Positions 22,308 through 31,927 of a stretch of 55,777 bases of DNA are shown piece by piece (position 1 is the stretch's first letter; each line of letters starts with the position of its first letter). Below the pieces are notes generated by a model. The model saw only the letters and a list, made by a program, of their open reading frames with translations, searched no databases and had not been told where the DNA came from. The translations under genes were made by a program, and so were the position numbers. This stretch comes from an uncultured Prevotellaceae bacterium (GTDB lineage Bacteria; Bacteroidota; Bacteroidia; Bacteroidales; Bacteroidaceae), in assembly GCA_902800495.1 (NCBI GenBank), contig CADCET010000022.1, forward strand, positions 1-55,777. Direction: 5' to 3'.

Positions 22308-24773
22308 TTATCGTTTATAGGGCGACTCGTCCATCCAGAGGTAGGAAGGCTTGTAGCCACCGAAGTCGACGACAATCTTCTCGAAGACGATGCCGGGATG
22401 ACGGGGGCGGATGGTCAGCTCGTGGTCGCCGTCCTTGGCGACGCTGACTTCGACGGTCTTCTCTATGACGCGGCGGGCGACAGCGGGATAGAAGTCGGAG
22501 TACATATAGGGCTGACGGTCGACCAGCGTCTTGTTCATGTTGACGGTCTGCGGTTCGCTGCCGTCGAGGCTGACGGTGTACTCATGTCCGCCGACATTAA
22601 GGAAGTCGAGCGTTGACTTCGTGACGACGTGTACGGTAGCCTTCTTGACACCGGCGGGCAGCGTGAAGCGGTAGGTCAGTGCAGCATCGCCGACGGGCTG
22701 GGTATAGGGCGTCAGTGCCACGGCACTGCGTGTGCGGCCGTAGTAGGGATAGACGCTCCACTGGGTGCCTGCCGAAGCCTTCGCACTGTAATAGTGCTCG
22801 GCCTCGATGGAGACGTAGCCGGCAGAGGCTGCGAAGGAGTAGCCCGCAGGAGCGTCGGCAGCGACGGTCGTGGTACGGGGAAGCATATCGTGGCGGAAGT
22901 TGTCGTTCCACGAGCGATAGCCGATGTGCTTCTGCGTCATGAAGCCATCCCACTTGCCGCCACTCATCACCTTGTTATAATGCAGGCAGAGCAGCGAGTC
23001 GCGCTTGAAGCAACGGCTGACCTCGGTGGCCCACTCGTTGGCATCGGGACTGCCAGCCTTTGCCAGATACTGGTTCATGGCCTGGGCATAGTACATATCG
23101 TAGAGGTTGGCCATAGCCTGCACGGGAAAGAGGACGAGCTGCCGGTAGAAGTCGCGTCCTTCGGCAGGGATGCTGTCGTAGAGGCGCAGGGCGCGGCGCT
23201 CCAGACGGGCATAGTCGTCGGCCACCTGTCGCCACTCTCCCGTCTCGACGTTATAGGTCGAGGCGTCGAGCATCTCGGGCGTGACACGGGCCATATACTG
23301 GCAGTTGCGGTTGTAGATGTCGGCCACCTCCTTAGCCTGCTTGCAGCCCATGGTGCGGCGGAAGAACAGGGCAGTATGGCGGGTGACGTCCTGCAGCGTG
23401 TATGCCTTCGGGTTCCATGCCATATCCATAAACAGCTGGATGGGGTACTCCATCGGCTTGAGGTCGCCGACATTCAGAATCCACATGCGCTGTATGCCGT
23501 GGTCGTAGGCCAGCGACAGCTGCTCGAACATCTGCTGCGTCTGCGTGACGTTAATCCACTTCGTGTTGCGGGGAGCGCCCACGTAGTCGACGTGGTAGTA
23601 GATGCCCCAGCCGCCGGGGTGCTTCTTCTCCTGCGGTGTGACAGGCACGCGGCGGATGTTGCCCCAGTTGTCGTCGCAGACGAGCATGATGACATCGTCG
23701 GGCACGCGGAAGCCGGCGTCGTAGTAGTCCTGCACCTCCTTATAGAGCGCCCACACCTGTGTCGTCTTGTTAGCCGGACGCCCCGTCACCTCCTTGATGA
23801 TGCGGCGCTGGTTGTCGACGATGCTCCGCATCAGGTCGACGTCGGTCTTGTCGCTCATCGCCTCATCGCCGTCGCCACGCATGCCGATGGTCACCATGTC
23901 CTCAGTGTCCTTCATGCGCTCGATACCCTCGCGGAAGAACCGGTCGAGGTTCTCCTTGTTCGTCCTGTAGTTCCAGGCTCCCCACTCCTTGCGGCGGCGG
24001 GCATACTCCTGGTGGTTGCGCGCCATCGGCTCGTGGTGGCTGGTGCCCATGATGACGCCCATGCGGTCGGCGGTCTTGCCGTTCTCGGGGTCGTCGGCAT
24101 AGAACGCCCAGCCCCACATGGCAGGCCAGAGCATATTTCCCTTCAGACGCAGGATGAGCTCGAAGACCTTCTCGTAGAAGCGGTGGTCGCCAAAGCCTGT
24201 ACCGAAGGTGTTCTTCACCCACGACGTCAGACAGGGAGCCTCATCGTTGAGGAAGAGGCCACGGAAGTCGACAGCCGGTTCGCCGTCGGTGTAGGTGCCC
24301 TTCAGAAACCAGGCATTGTCGCGCTTGGTGACGGGGGCATCAGCCCACCAGTACCAGGGCGAAACGCCCAACTGGCTGCTCAGTTCGTAGATGCCGTAGA
24401 CGGTGCCTCGGCGGTCGCTGCCGGCAATGACAATCTGGTTGCCGACATTGGTGATGATAAACTTCTCGCGCTTGCCCTTCAGGTCCTTCAGTTTCAGGCG
24501 GTCTATGGCGGGGTTCTTGCCGAGGGTGCCGATGAGGATGCTGGTGCCTTCGGCTGACGTGCCTGCCGTGAGGCTGAGTCCTACACGCTGGAAGTCGGCC
24601 TGCAGGTTGGCGATGGCAATCTTGACCGCCTCATAGTCCTGGTCGCTGAAGCTGACGGTGGCAGTGGCCAGCGGCAGCGCGTCGGCAACAGGCTTGAACG
24701 TGACGAAGCGGTCGGCAGCCTGGACGGCCGAGAGCTGTATCAGTACAGCGATGAATAACAGTATTTTCTTCAT
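22308..24773 (-). CDS. GH115 alpha-glucuronidase, first copy
   Basis: The 821-residue protein has a signal peptide (about 1-19) and matches GH115 throughout: GSDRRGTVYGIYELS, VSPWYWWADAPV, RGLFLNDEAP, LRLKGNMLWPAMW, MGTSHHEPM, VTIGMRGDGDEAM and WILNVGDLKPMEY. GH115 enzymes remove (4-O-methyl-)glucuronic acid from internal xylose of glucuronoxylan. Length is normal. It lies tenth in the eleven-gene xylan operon and is only moderately similar to the second GH115 gene (29455-31902), so the two may prefer different substitutions or chain positions. Confidence 0.95.
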   Translation of the reverse strand: MKKILLFIAVLIQLSAVQAADRFVTFKPVADALPLATATVSFSDQDYEAVKIAIANLQADFQRVGLSLTAGTSAEGTSILIGTLGKNPAIDRLKLKDLKGKREKFIITNVGNQIVIAGSDRRGTVYGIYELSSQLGVSPWYWWADAPVTKRDNAWFLKGTYTDGEPAVDFRGLFLNDEAPCLTSWVKNTFGTGFGDHRFYEKVFELILRLKGNMLWPAMWGWAFYADDPENGKTADRMGVIMGTSHHEPMARNHQEYARRRKEWGAWNYRTNKENLDRFFREGIERMKDTEDMVTIGMRGDGDEAMSDKTDVDLMRSIVDNQRRIIKEVTGRPANKTTQVWALYKEVQDYYDAGFRVPDDVIMLVCDDNWGNIRRVPVTPQEKKHPGGWGIYYHVDYVGAPRNTKWINVTQTQQMFEQLSLAYDHGIQRMWILNVGDLKPMEYPIQLFMDMAWNPKAYTLQDVTRHTALFFRRTMGCKQAKEVADIYNRNCQYMARVTPEMLDASTYNVETGEWRQVADDYARLERRALRLYDSIPAEGRDFYRQLVLFPVQAMANLYDMYYAQAMNQYLAKAGSPDANEWATEVSRCFKRDSLLCLHYNKVMSGGKWDGFMTQKHIGYRSWNDNFRHDMLPRTTTVAADAPAGYSFAASAGYVSIEAEHYYSAKASAGTQWSVYPYYGRTRSAVALTPYTQPVGDAALTYRFTLPAGVKKATVHVVTKSTLDFLNVGGHEYTVSLDGSEPQTVNMNKTLVDRQPYMYSDFYPAVARRVIEKTVEVSVAKDGDHELTIRPRHPGIVFEKIVVDFGGYKPSYLWMDESPYKR

Positions 24774-24792
24774 TGGGTTGCGGGTTAGTTGA

Positions 24793-27369
24793 TTATTGAA
24801 TAGTCACGGTCGTTTTCTGCAGGTCGGCGTCGCGCGAGCTGTTGCCATAGAACAGTTCATACTGTCCGGCCTTCGTGCGCATGGTGTTCGTCTCAGCATC
24901 CCAGAACTCGAAGCTCTTCTTGTCGAGCTTCAGGGCCACGGTAGCGGTCTGACCGGCCTTCACGTCGACCCGTTTGAAGGCGCGCAGCGACTTCATGGGG
25001 CCGTCGGGGTCCTGCAGGTTGCGGATGTAGAGCTGCACCACCTCCGAACCGTCGCGACGCCCCGTATTGCTGACGTTCACCGTCAGGGTGCCCCCATCAG
25101 CAGCAGCCTGCCATGAGCCGCCGTCGACGCGGAAAGTCGTATAGCTCAGGCCATAGCCGAAGGGGAAGAGAGCGTCGTTGAAGTAGCGATAGGTGCGACC
25201 CTTCATCGAGTAGTCCTCATAGCCGGGCAACTGGGCATCGTTCTTATAGAACGTCACCGCCAGTTTGCCGCCGGGGTTGTAGTCGCCGAAGAGCACGTCG
25301 GCAATGGCCGTTCCGCCCTCCTGTCCGGCATACCATGCCTGGACGATGGCATCGCAGGTCTCCGTCTCGGGCTGCAGGGCGATGCACGAGCCGGAGCAGT
25401 TGACGAAGATGACGGTCTTGCCAGCTTCCTTCAGGGCACGGAGGAAGTCGCGCTGCACACGCGGCAGTTCGATGCTCGTGCGGTCGCCACCCCGGAAGCC
25501 CTCGATGTCGACGGGCATCTCCTCGCCCTCAAGGGCTGGCGATATGCCACCGACGAAGACCACCTTGTCGATACCCTTCAGCTGACGGATGACGGTCTGG
25601 TAGTCTATGGGCTGTTCCTTGGCCACGTTAATCTTCAGGTTGGCGTTGTAGGTATGGATATGCGAGAAGCGCACCTCGATGTTGTAGCTCTTGCCCTTCT
25701 CGGCCTGGATGGCCACGCGGTTGGGCGTCGTGCGCCAGGTGTGGTGGCGGAACTTCTGCTCGCCGTCGATGTAGAGTTCGAAATGGCCGCAGCCCTCCAC
25801 GTTGACCACGTATTCGCCGGCCTCCTTCGGTGTGAAGACGGTCTCGTACTTGGCCGAGAAGGCTTCGAGGTTGACGCCGGGGGCGAAGTTGTGCATACCG
25901 GCAGTCGTCACGGCCAGGGGTGTGGTGTAGTACTGCGTGGTGACGGGTTTGCCCTCCATCTCGCGGTTGTTCCAGAAGGTGCCCTTCAGGCCCTTCTTGC
26001 CGCCGAAGCTGCACTGCGACGCCATGAGGCAGTCCATGACGCGGTCGTAGGTGAGGTCGCAGCCGGGGGCATAGAACAGTTTCTTCTGCTTGGCACGGAT
26101 GCCGTCGAGGATGGTGACGGTGTGGTTAGGCATACCGTTGTAGTTGCCCCACATCATCGGGGCGTTGTCGGCATTGGGACCGATGACGGCAATCTTCTCA
26201 GCACCCTTCTTCAGGGGCAGCACGTCGTTCTTGTTCTGCAGCAGGACGATGGTCTGACGCGCCATATTGAGCGACAGCTGGGCAGAGGCTTTAGTAGACA
26301 TGGCCGAATAGGGGATGCGTGACCACTCCACCAGCGACGGGTCGTCCATCTCGCCCAGGTCGAAGCGGCCTTCGAGCAGGCGGATGACATGCTTGTCGAC
26401 TTCGGCCTCGGTGATGAAGCCCCGACGCACAGCCTCCGGGATGCTACGGTAGGCGTAGCCATAGCCGCACTCCACGTCGGTGCCGGCAATAGTGGCCTTG
26501 GCCGAGGCGTGGACGGGCGACGATGACGACTTGTGAGACTCGTAGAAGTCGGAGACGGCACCGCAGTCGCTGACTACCAGGTACTGGAATCCCCACTCGT
26601 CGCGCAGAATCTGCTGCAACAGGCGCTGTGAACCACAGCAGGGGTCGTCGTCCAACCGCTGGTAAGCACACATCACCTCGCGCACCTTAGCATCCTGCAC
26701 CAGCGTCTTGAAGGCCGGCATATAGGTCTCCCACATATCGCGGGGCGACACGTCGGTGAGGTTGGCCGTGTGGCGCGTGTACTCCGGACCGCTGTGTACG
26801 GCATAGTGCTTGGCACAGGCCCACAGCTTACGGTACTTCGACGTCTCGGGACCCTGCAGACCGCGAACCACCTGTACGCCCATGACGGAGGTCAGGTAGG
26901 GGTCTTCGCCGTAGGTCTCCTGCCCCCTACCCCATCGCGGGTCGCGGAAGATATTGACATTCGGCGTCCAGACGGAGAGGCTGTGGAACTTCTGGTCCTC
27001 GCCGCCATTGAGCATACGCTGGTTGTACTGGGCACGGAACTCCGTGCTGGCCACGTCGAACACCTTATATAACAAGTCGGGGTTCCACGATGCAGCCATG
27101 GCCACGGGTTCGGGGAAGACGGTGACGTTGTCCATATTGGCCGCCCCATGCAGAGCTTCGCTCCACCAGAAGAACTTCTTGATACCTAAGCGCGGTATGG
27201 CGGGACTCTCGTCGAGCATCAGCTGCGCCTTCTCGTCGAGCGTCAGGCGCGAGCAGAGGTCGATGGCACGCTCACGGGCCGACAGGGCGGGATTCTGATA
27301 GGGCGCCTTCTCGGCAGCAAAACCGCTGAAGACGGGGCTGAGTGCCAGCAATAGCAGTAATCGTTTCAT
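24793..27369 (-). CDS. GH3 beta-glycosidase with PA14 insert (probable beta-xylosidase)
   Basis: The 858-residue protein has a signal peptide (about 1-19) and a GH3 TIM barrel (about 30-330). The nucleophile Asp is in VVSDCGAVSD (about residue 268), and the WGRGQETYGEDPYL run resembles beta-xylosidases. A PA14 domain (about 455-610, LKGTFWNN to ANLKINV) interrupts the second domain, and a fibronectin-III-like domain ends it. It would trim xylo-oligosaccharides in the periplasm. I used the ATG at 27369; a GTG two codons upstream is possible. Confidence 0.92.
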   Translation of the reverse strand: MKRLLLLLALSPVFSGFAAEKAPYQNPALSARERAIDLCSRLTLDEKAQLMLDESPAIPRLGIKKFFWWSEALHGAANMDNVTVFPEPVAMAASWNPDLLYKVFDVASTEFRAQYNQRMLNGGEDQKFHSLSVWTPNVNIFRDPRWGRGQETYGEDPYLTSVMGVQVVRGLQGPETSKYRKLWACAKHYAVHSGPEYTRHTANLTDVSPRDMWETYMPAFKTLVQDAKVREVMCAYQRLDDDPCCGSQRLLQQILRDEWGFQYLVVSDCGAVSDFYESHKSSSSPVHASAKATIAGTDVECGYGYAYRSIPEAVRRGFITEAEVDKHVIRLLEGRFDLGEMDDPSLVEWSRIPYSAMSTKASAQLSLNMARQTIVLLQNKNDVLPLKKGAEKIAVIGPNADNAPMMWGNYNGMPNHTVTILDGIRAKQKKLFYAPGCDLTYDRVMDCLMASQCSFGGKKGLKGTFWNNREMEGKPVTTQYYTTPLAVTTAGMHNFAPGVNLEAFSAKYETVFTPKEAGEYVVNVEGCGHFELYIDGEQKFRHHTWRTTPNRVAIQAEKGKSYNIEVRFSHIHTYNANLKINVAKEQPIDYQTVIRQLKGIDKVVFVGGISPALEGEEMPVDIEGFRGGDRTSIELPRVQRDFLRALKEAGKTVIFVNCSGSCIALQPETETCDAIVQAWYAGQEGGTAIADVLFGDYNPGGKLAVTFYKNDAQLPGYEDYSMKGRTYRYFNDALFPFGYGLSYTTFRVDGGSWQAAADGGTLTVNVSNTGRRDGSEVVQLYIRNLQDPDGPMKSLRAFKRVDVKAGQTATVALKLDKKSFEFWDAETNTMRTKAGQYELFYGNSSRDADLQKTTVTIQ

Positions 27370-27378
27370 AAGCACTGG

Positions 27379-29421
27379 TTAGTTGATACGGAAGGTCTTG
27401 GTCTTGCCCTTATAGGTTGCCGTCACCGTGGCGCGACCCTCAACAACGGGACTGACAGAGAAGCGGACGTCGCTGACGTCGGACGTAGCCTTCAGCTTCG
27501 TGCCGGCACTGAGCGGACCGTAGACCTGATAGGTCGTGGCATCCATCAGACCATTCTGGTTAGATGAGCGGATGGGCGTATCGGGAATGTTGAGCTTCTT
27601 ACCGTCGGCGGTGATGGTGACCTGCGGCACAACGGGAGCCTTGCTGTCGGCACCCTTCGTGAAACTGATGCCGTGGAGGTCGAACAAGCCCTGCGGACGC
27701 TGGGGCTGCTGCGGACGACGGCCTGCCTGACCGCGCTGCGGCTGTTCGGGCTGACGCACGTCGGGACCTTCGGCCACGAGATAGATGGCGTGCTTGCCCG
27801 TGAGACCCTCGACAGCAGGAACGGGAGCATAGAACATCCATGCCTGTCTGACGGCGTCAGCGACAACATCGATGACACCGATTTCCTGACCCTTCCAGGG
27901 ATCATCGAGCTTGACATGAATCTTGAAGGCACCCTTGCCGCTGGGTGTCAGATAGAGACCGAGCGTGGTGTTGTCGCCCTTCTTAGCACCCTCGAAAGCC
28001 TTGCAGCCCTTGGTATCCTTAGCCAGACCGCCGAAGCCGAAGTACTTGAAGCCGACGATGCCGCCGTTCTGAATGCCTGCCAGGTCCATGGAGTTGTTCC
28101 ATACGTCGTGGTTGTCCTGCATCCACTGGTTGCTGCCCGGGCCATACATGAAGCAGGCCAGTCCAGCAGAATAATAGGCATAGGGCGGCAGACCGAAAAT
28201 CTGGAAACCCTCGCTGGTGACCTCGGCACCGGTATAGGTGTTGCCGTCGGAAGCCTTAGCCGTCCACACGTTGTCCTTGGCAAAGGGGTCGTAGCCGGTG
28301 ATGGTCACCTTACCACCCTTGGCCACAGGCTTCTTGTCCCACGTAATCTTCACGGGAGCCACCATAGCCTGGCGGGCATTGCCGAAACCACGGGGCGGAC
28401 GGTGGTAGAACACGTACCACTGGCCGTTAATCTCCTGCAGCGAACCGTGCGTGTTATGGCCGCCATTGGTCGTGATGAGCTTGCCGCCGTCCTCGCCGGT
28501 CACCACGCCACGCGAGTCGACCAGCACGCCACCTGAACGCCAAGGGCCGAGGGGCGTGTCGCCGAAGGCATAGCGCAGGGCGGAGTTGGTGTTGCCCAGA
28601 CCATACTCCTTGCCGGAGTAGCCAGAGAACACCATGACGTACTTGTTGCCCACCTGACGGATGCTGGAAGCCTCGAAGAAGTTGAAGTCGAGCGGGTTCT
28701 GGCCCTTGTAGAGTGCCTTGTACTCAGAGCCGGCCTTGTCGAGCAGACGTCCGTCGTGACTGCTGGCAGGGATGAACGGGTCGATAAGCTCCGTACCGGG
28801 ACGCTGCGAGTACATCGTCTTCTGGTCGAGCTCACAGGCTGTAGAGTGCTGGAAACCATAGAACACGTAGGCACGGTAGCCGATGTCGTAGTCTTTGTCC
28901 TTCTTGTCGGTAATCTTCTCGATGAACACCGAGGGGTCGAAGTCGATGAGCGAACCGGGCAGGCACTGCGTGCCGTCCTCGGTGAGGTTCACCGGTGTGA
29001 AGGGACCATTGGGGCGGTCGCCCTTGCAGACCATGGCGATGCGTCGCCAGCCGCGGCTGTGGGGATAGAGCCAGTAGGTCTTCTTGCCGGTGGCACGGTC
29101 GACGGTCTCGACGAGGTCGGGGGCAAACATCGTGTCCCACTGTCCATTGACATACCACGAGAAGATGGGACCTTCGTCGCGCCACTGGCTGAGGTCCTCG
29201 ACGGGAGCTGACCACATACGGATGTCGGGACCGCAATAGGCCGAATACGTCACGTCGTGCGAACCGATGATGTAGGCACGCAACTTACCCGGCTGGTCGG
29301 GGTCTTCAAACACACGGGGTTCGCCGTCGGGCAGATGCTCCCACAACGGCAGGTAGGGGTTTTGTGCTGATGCTGACGAAACAGCGAAGAGCGCACAGGC
29401 TGCGAAAAGAAATTTCTTCAT
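27379..29421 (-). CDS. GH43 glycosidase with CBM6-like domain and QPR-rich insert
   Basis: The 680-residue protein has a signal peptide (1-20), then a five-bladed GH43 propeller. Visible catalytic candidates are Asp in DFDPSVFIE (about 162) and Glu in FNFFEASSIR (about 250). A CBM6-like domain follows (about 395-590). It is interrupted near 555-578 by a Q/P/R-rich low-complexity stretch just before its last strand (GLFDLHGISF). A tail of Ig-like strands ends it. It would remove arabinose or xylose from arabinoxylan oligomers. Ninth-to-eighth position in the xylan operon, tightly spaced. Confidence 0.9.
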   Translation of the reverse strand: MKKFLFAACALFAVSSASAQNPYLPLWEHLPDGEPRVFEDPDQPGKLRAYIIGSHDVTYSAYCGPDIRMWSAPVEDLSQWRDEGPIFSWYVNGQWDTMFAPDLVETVDRATGKKTYWLYPHSRGWRRIAMVCKGDRPNGPFTPVNLTEDGTQCLPGSLIDFDPSVFIEKITDKKDKDYDIGYRAYVFYGFQHSTACELDQKTMYSQRPGTELIDPFIPASSHDGRLLDKAGSEYKALYKGQNPLDFNFFEASSIRQVGNKYVMVFSGYSGKEYGLGNTNSALRYAFGDTPLGPWRSGGVLVDSRGVVTGEDGGKLITTNGGHNTHGSLQEINGQWYVFYHRPPRGFGNARQAMVAPVKITWDKKPVAKGGKVTITGYDPFAKDNVWTAKASDGNTYTGAEVTSEGFQIFGLPPYAYYSAGLACFMYGPGSNQWMQDNHDVWNNSMDLAGIQNGGIVGFKYFGFGGLAKDTKGCKAFEGAKKGDNTTLGLYLTPSGKGAFKIHVKLDDPWKGQEIGVIDVVADAVRQAWMFYAPVPAVEGLTGKHAIYLVAEGPDVRQPEQPQRGQAGRRPQQPQRPQGLFDLHGISFTKGADSKAPVVPQVTITADGKKLNIPDTPIRSSNQNGLMDATTYQVYGPLSAGTKLKATSDVSDVRFSVSPVVEGRATVTATYKGKTKTFRIN

Positions 29422-29454
29422 AATCTTAAGGCTTATTTGTTATTGTTTCTTAAT

Positions 29455-31902
29455 TTACTGGTAGGTTATCTTCTGTATCATCTGTCCTGGGTCGACGATG
29501 GTGAGCGTCATGAAATGCTCGCGCCGTGACGCGTCGAGCGGTAAAGTCAGGACAAACTCCTTGCGGTTTTCAAGGACCTGCAGTTTCCACTCCGGTCCCC
29601 ACTCCTGAAACGGATTCTCACAGACGACAGCCGGGCCGCGGTCGACACTGACGGCAAACCGGTTGCTGCGGTCGCGGGCCACCGGCCATAGGGGAACCAC
29701 GGAGATGCAAAGCGACACGGAGTCGGCACAGGCCGACGGGAGGGCAATGTCGATACTGCCCTTGGTGGAGAAGTCGAGAGGCTGGCCGAGCTGCAGGACT
29801 TGCCAGTCGGTGCCAATGCCTTCGAGCAGACGGAAGGGTGACTTCAATGCCACCTTGGCAAGGTCTATCTTGCAGCGTAACTGCGGATGGAGCTGACCAT
29901 CGGGCAGGCGGTAGGCATCGGTGAGCTTATCGACAAGGGCAGGCATCAGGTGGTATTTGGCAGTATAGCCGGGAGGTATGGTTGAAATCATCTGGTCCCA
30001 CTTGCCGTCGAACAGCGAGTTATACTGCTGGCGCAGCTGTTCAATCTGCTCGTTGGCATCCACAGACATGGCGGCATAGATGCTGCTACCCGTCTCGTGG
30101 TTGGCCTGGGCATAGAGGAACTTGCGGTTCATCTGGCAGGCGGAGCGCACGGCATAGCCCAACAGCTCGAAAAGTGCCGGGCGCTGCTCGGGACGCAGGG
30201 TGCGCTCGACGCCATCGTAGACACGGCAGATATGCTCGTAGTCCAACAGGCGCTTCTGGGCCGTTCCCGTCTCAAAGGAGAAATCGGTGTCGTGCAGCCG
30301 GTTGTACTCCTCGCTGTCCCACTCATACTCGTAGCCCATGAACTCGGGCTTACGGTCCCAGGCCAAGCGGTAATAGTGGTCGAGGATGAACTGGAACTGC
30401 GTGGTGAGAGACGGCACGCCGAAGAGACTTGCCAACCACCGGGCCTGGTAGGCGTTCACATTGTCGTAGGAGAACGACGGGAAGTCGTAGGCCATATCGA
30501 AGAAGTGCTGCATCTCCATCTCCATAGGTTTGATGTCGCCAACGTTCAGCAGCCAATAGCGGTCGGCACCGGCGGTGTATGCCTTGAGCAATTCCTCGTA
30601 CATCAGCATGGGAGGCGTCGTGGCTAACCACAGATTGTCGTGAGGCGTACCTAAATAAGAGAGGTGATAGTAGACACCACTGCCGCCGCTACGCCGCTGC
30701 TCGCTGCTGTTGCTCACCCGCTTCATATAGCCATAATTGTCGTCGGGCCATACGAGCGTGATGGCGTCAGGGACGCGCAAGCCGGCATCGTAGATGTCGA
30801 GGGTTTCCTTGTAAGGAACGAAAATCTGTGGCAGTTCTCCGCCCTTCTTGCCGGTATGTTTCAGGAGGATGGCGCGCTGCTGGCCAAACACCTTCTCCAG
30901 CGTCCGTGCACGATGCTTAGGATTGGTGCTGCCCTTCATGGCCTCATCATGGAGACCGCGAAGTCCCATGGTGTAGATGTTTTCATAGGCGGCAGCTTCC
31001 TTCACGCGGTTGTCGAGCTTCTGGAGAATCGTCTTGCTGTTGATCTCGTAGTTCCACTCACCGTCGCGCTGCTTGTCCCACTCACTGAGGGCGGCATTGT
31101 TGAACAGCAAAGGCTCGCAGTGGGAGGTGGTGATGATGATGCCGAAGGAGTCGCACACCACCTTGCTCTCAGGATGGCTGTAGAAGGCACCAGTACACGA
31201 GTGCATGGCGGGAGCCAGCATATTGGCTTTCAGGCGCAGCAGCAGTTCGCAGACACGGCTGTAGGTTCGCGGACCGACGTCGCCGAGCTCGCGCTCAAAA
31301 TTTGTGGCTGCCCAGGGCTTCAATCCCCAGTCTTCGTCGTTGATGAAGATGCCACGGTACTTCACCGTCGGTGCCTTCGACACGTAGTCGGCATCGACGA
31401 AGAGCGACGACTGGCGGCGCACAGGGACGTCGGCCCACCAGTACCAGGGCGACACGCCCATCTCCTCGCTCAACGTGAAGACGCCGTAGGCCGCTCCTCG
31501 CCGGTCGCTGCCCACAATCAGCAGATGGCCGTCGACGACCTTGATGACGAAACGCTCCCATGCACCACGGATGGCCGACACGTCGAGCATGCCTTTCTTG
31601 ACAAGTTGGTCGACATAAGCATTATGGCCGAGGGTGGCAATGATGACGGCACCCTTCTGCCGTGAACCTTCAGCATGGCGCAGCACAGGCTTGAGGCCCG
31701 TGACGCGCTGAACGTCGTCAGCCAGCAGTGCCGCCGACTTCTGCACCACCAGCGGTTCTTTGTCGGACACGACGATGGCAGCCACTTGCTGACCAGAGGC
31801 AAGGACAAAAGAGCCATTCTCGCTGCTGACCGCCAGATGGCTGGCAGCAGGGACGACGATACATGCCAATAAGAGGACTGTCAGATGCAGGAGTCTGTTC
31901 AT
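29455..31902 (-). CDS. GH115 alpha-glucuronidase, second copy
   Basis: The 815-residue protein shows GH115 motifs: GSDRRGAAYGVFTLS, VSPWYWWADVPV, RGIFINDEDWG, LRLKANMLAPAMH, ITTSHCEPL, YTMGLRGLHDEAM and LLNVGDIKPMEME. Its signal sequence is short (MNRLLHLTVLLLACIVVPAAS); LLAC could be a lipobox, which would make it a lipoprotein, but a type I cleavage after PAAS is equally possible. It diverges from the other GH115 in this operon (22308-24773), notably at the MLAPAMHSCTG stretch, so it may attack another glucuronoyl linkage. Confidence 0.94.
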   Translation of the reverse strand: MNRLLHLTVLLLACIVVPAASHLAVSSENGSFVLASGQQVAAIVVSDKEPLVVQKSAALLADDVQRVTGLKPVLRHAEGSRQKGAVIIATLGHNAYVDQLVKKGMLDVSAIRGAWERFVIKVVDGHLLIVGSDRRGAAYGVFTLSEEMGVSPWYWWADVPVRRQSSLFVDADYVSKAPTVKYRGIFINDEDWGLKPWAATNFERELGDVGPRTYSRVCELLLRLKANMLAPAMHSCTGAFYSHPESKVVCDSFGIIITTSHCEPLLFNNAALSEWDKQRDGEWNYEINSKTILQKLDNRVKEAAAYENIYTMGLRGLHDEAMKGSTNPKHRARTLEKVFGQQRAILLKHTGKKGGELPQIFVPYKETLDIYDAGLRVPDAITLVWPDDNYGYMKRVSNSSEQRRSGGSGVYYHLSYLGTPHDNLWLATTPPMLMYEELLKAYTAGADRYWLLNVGDIKPMEMEMQHFFDMAYDFPSFSYDNVNAYQARWLASLFGVPSLTTQFQFILDHYYRLAWDRKPEFMGYEYEWDSEEYNRLHDTDFSFETGTAQKRLLDYEHICRVYDGVERTLRPEQRPALFELLGYAVRSACQMNRKFLYAQANHETGSSIYAAMSVDANEQIEQLRQQYNSLFDGKWDQMISTIPPGYTAKYHLMPALVDKLTDAYRLPDGQLHPQLRCKIDLAKVALKSPFRLLEGIGTDWQVLQLGQPLDFSTKGSIDIALPSACADSVSLCISVVPLWPVARDRSNRFAVSVDRGPAVVCENPFQEWGPEWKLQVLENRKEFVLTLPLDASRREHFMTLTIVDPGQMIQKITYQ

Positions 31903-31927
31903 GGCTTTCAGGCGTTAAGACATCTTT

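Noticed and set aside
22629-24557. A 642-codon open frame on the plus strand opposite GH115
   Set aside because: It is antisense to a gene with full family motifs; the GC-rich codon pattern of the real gene keeps the opposite frame open. No signal, domain or promoter supports it.
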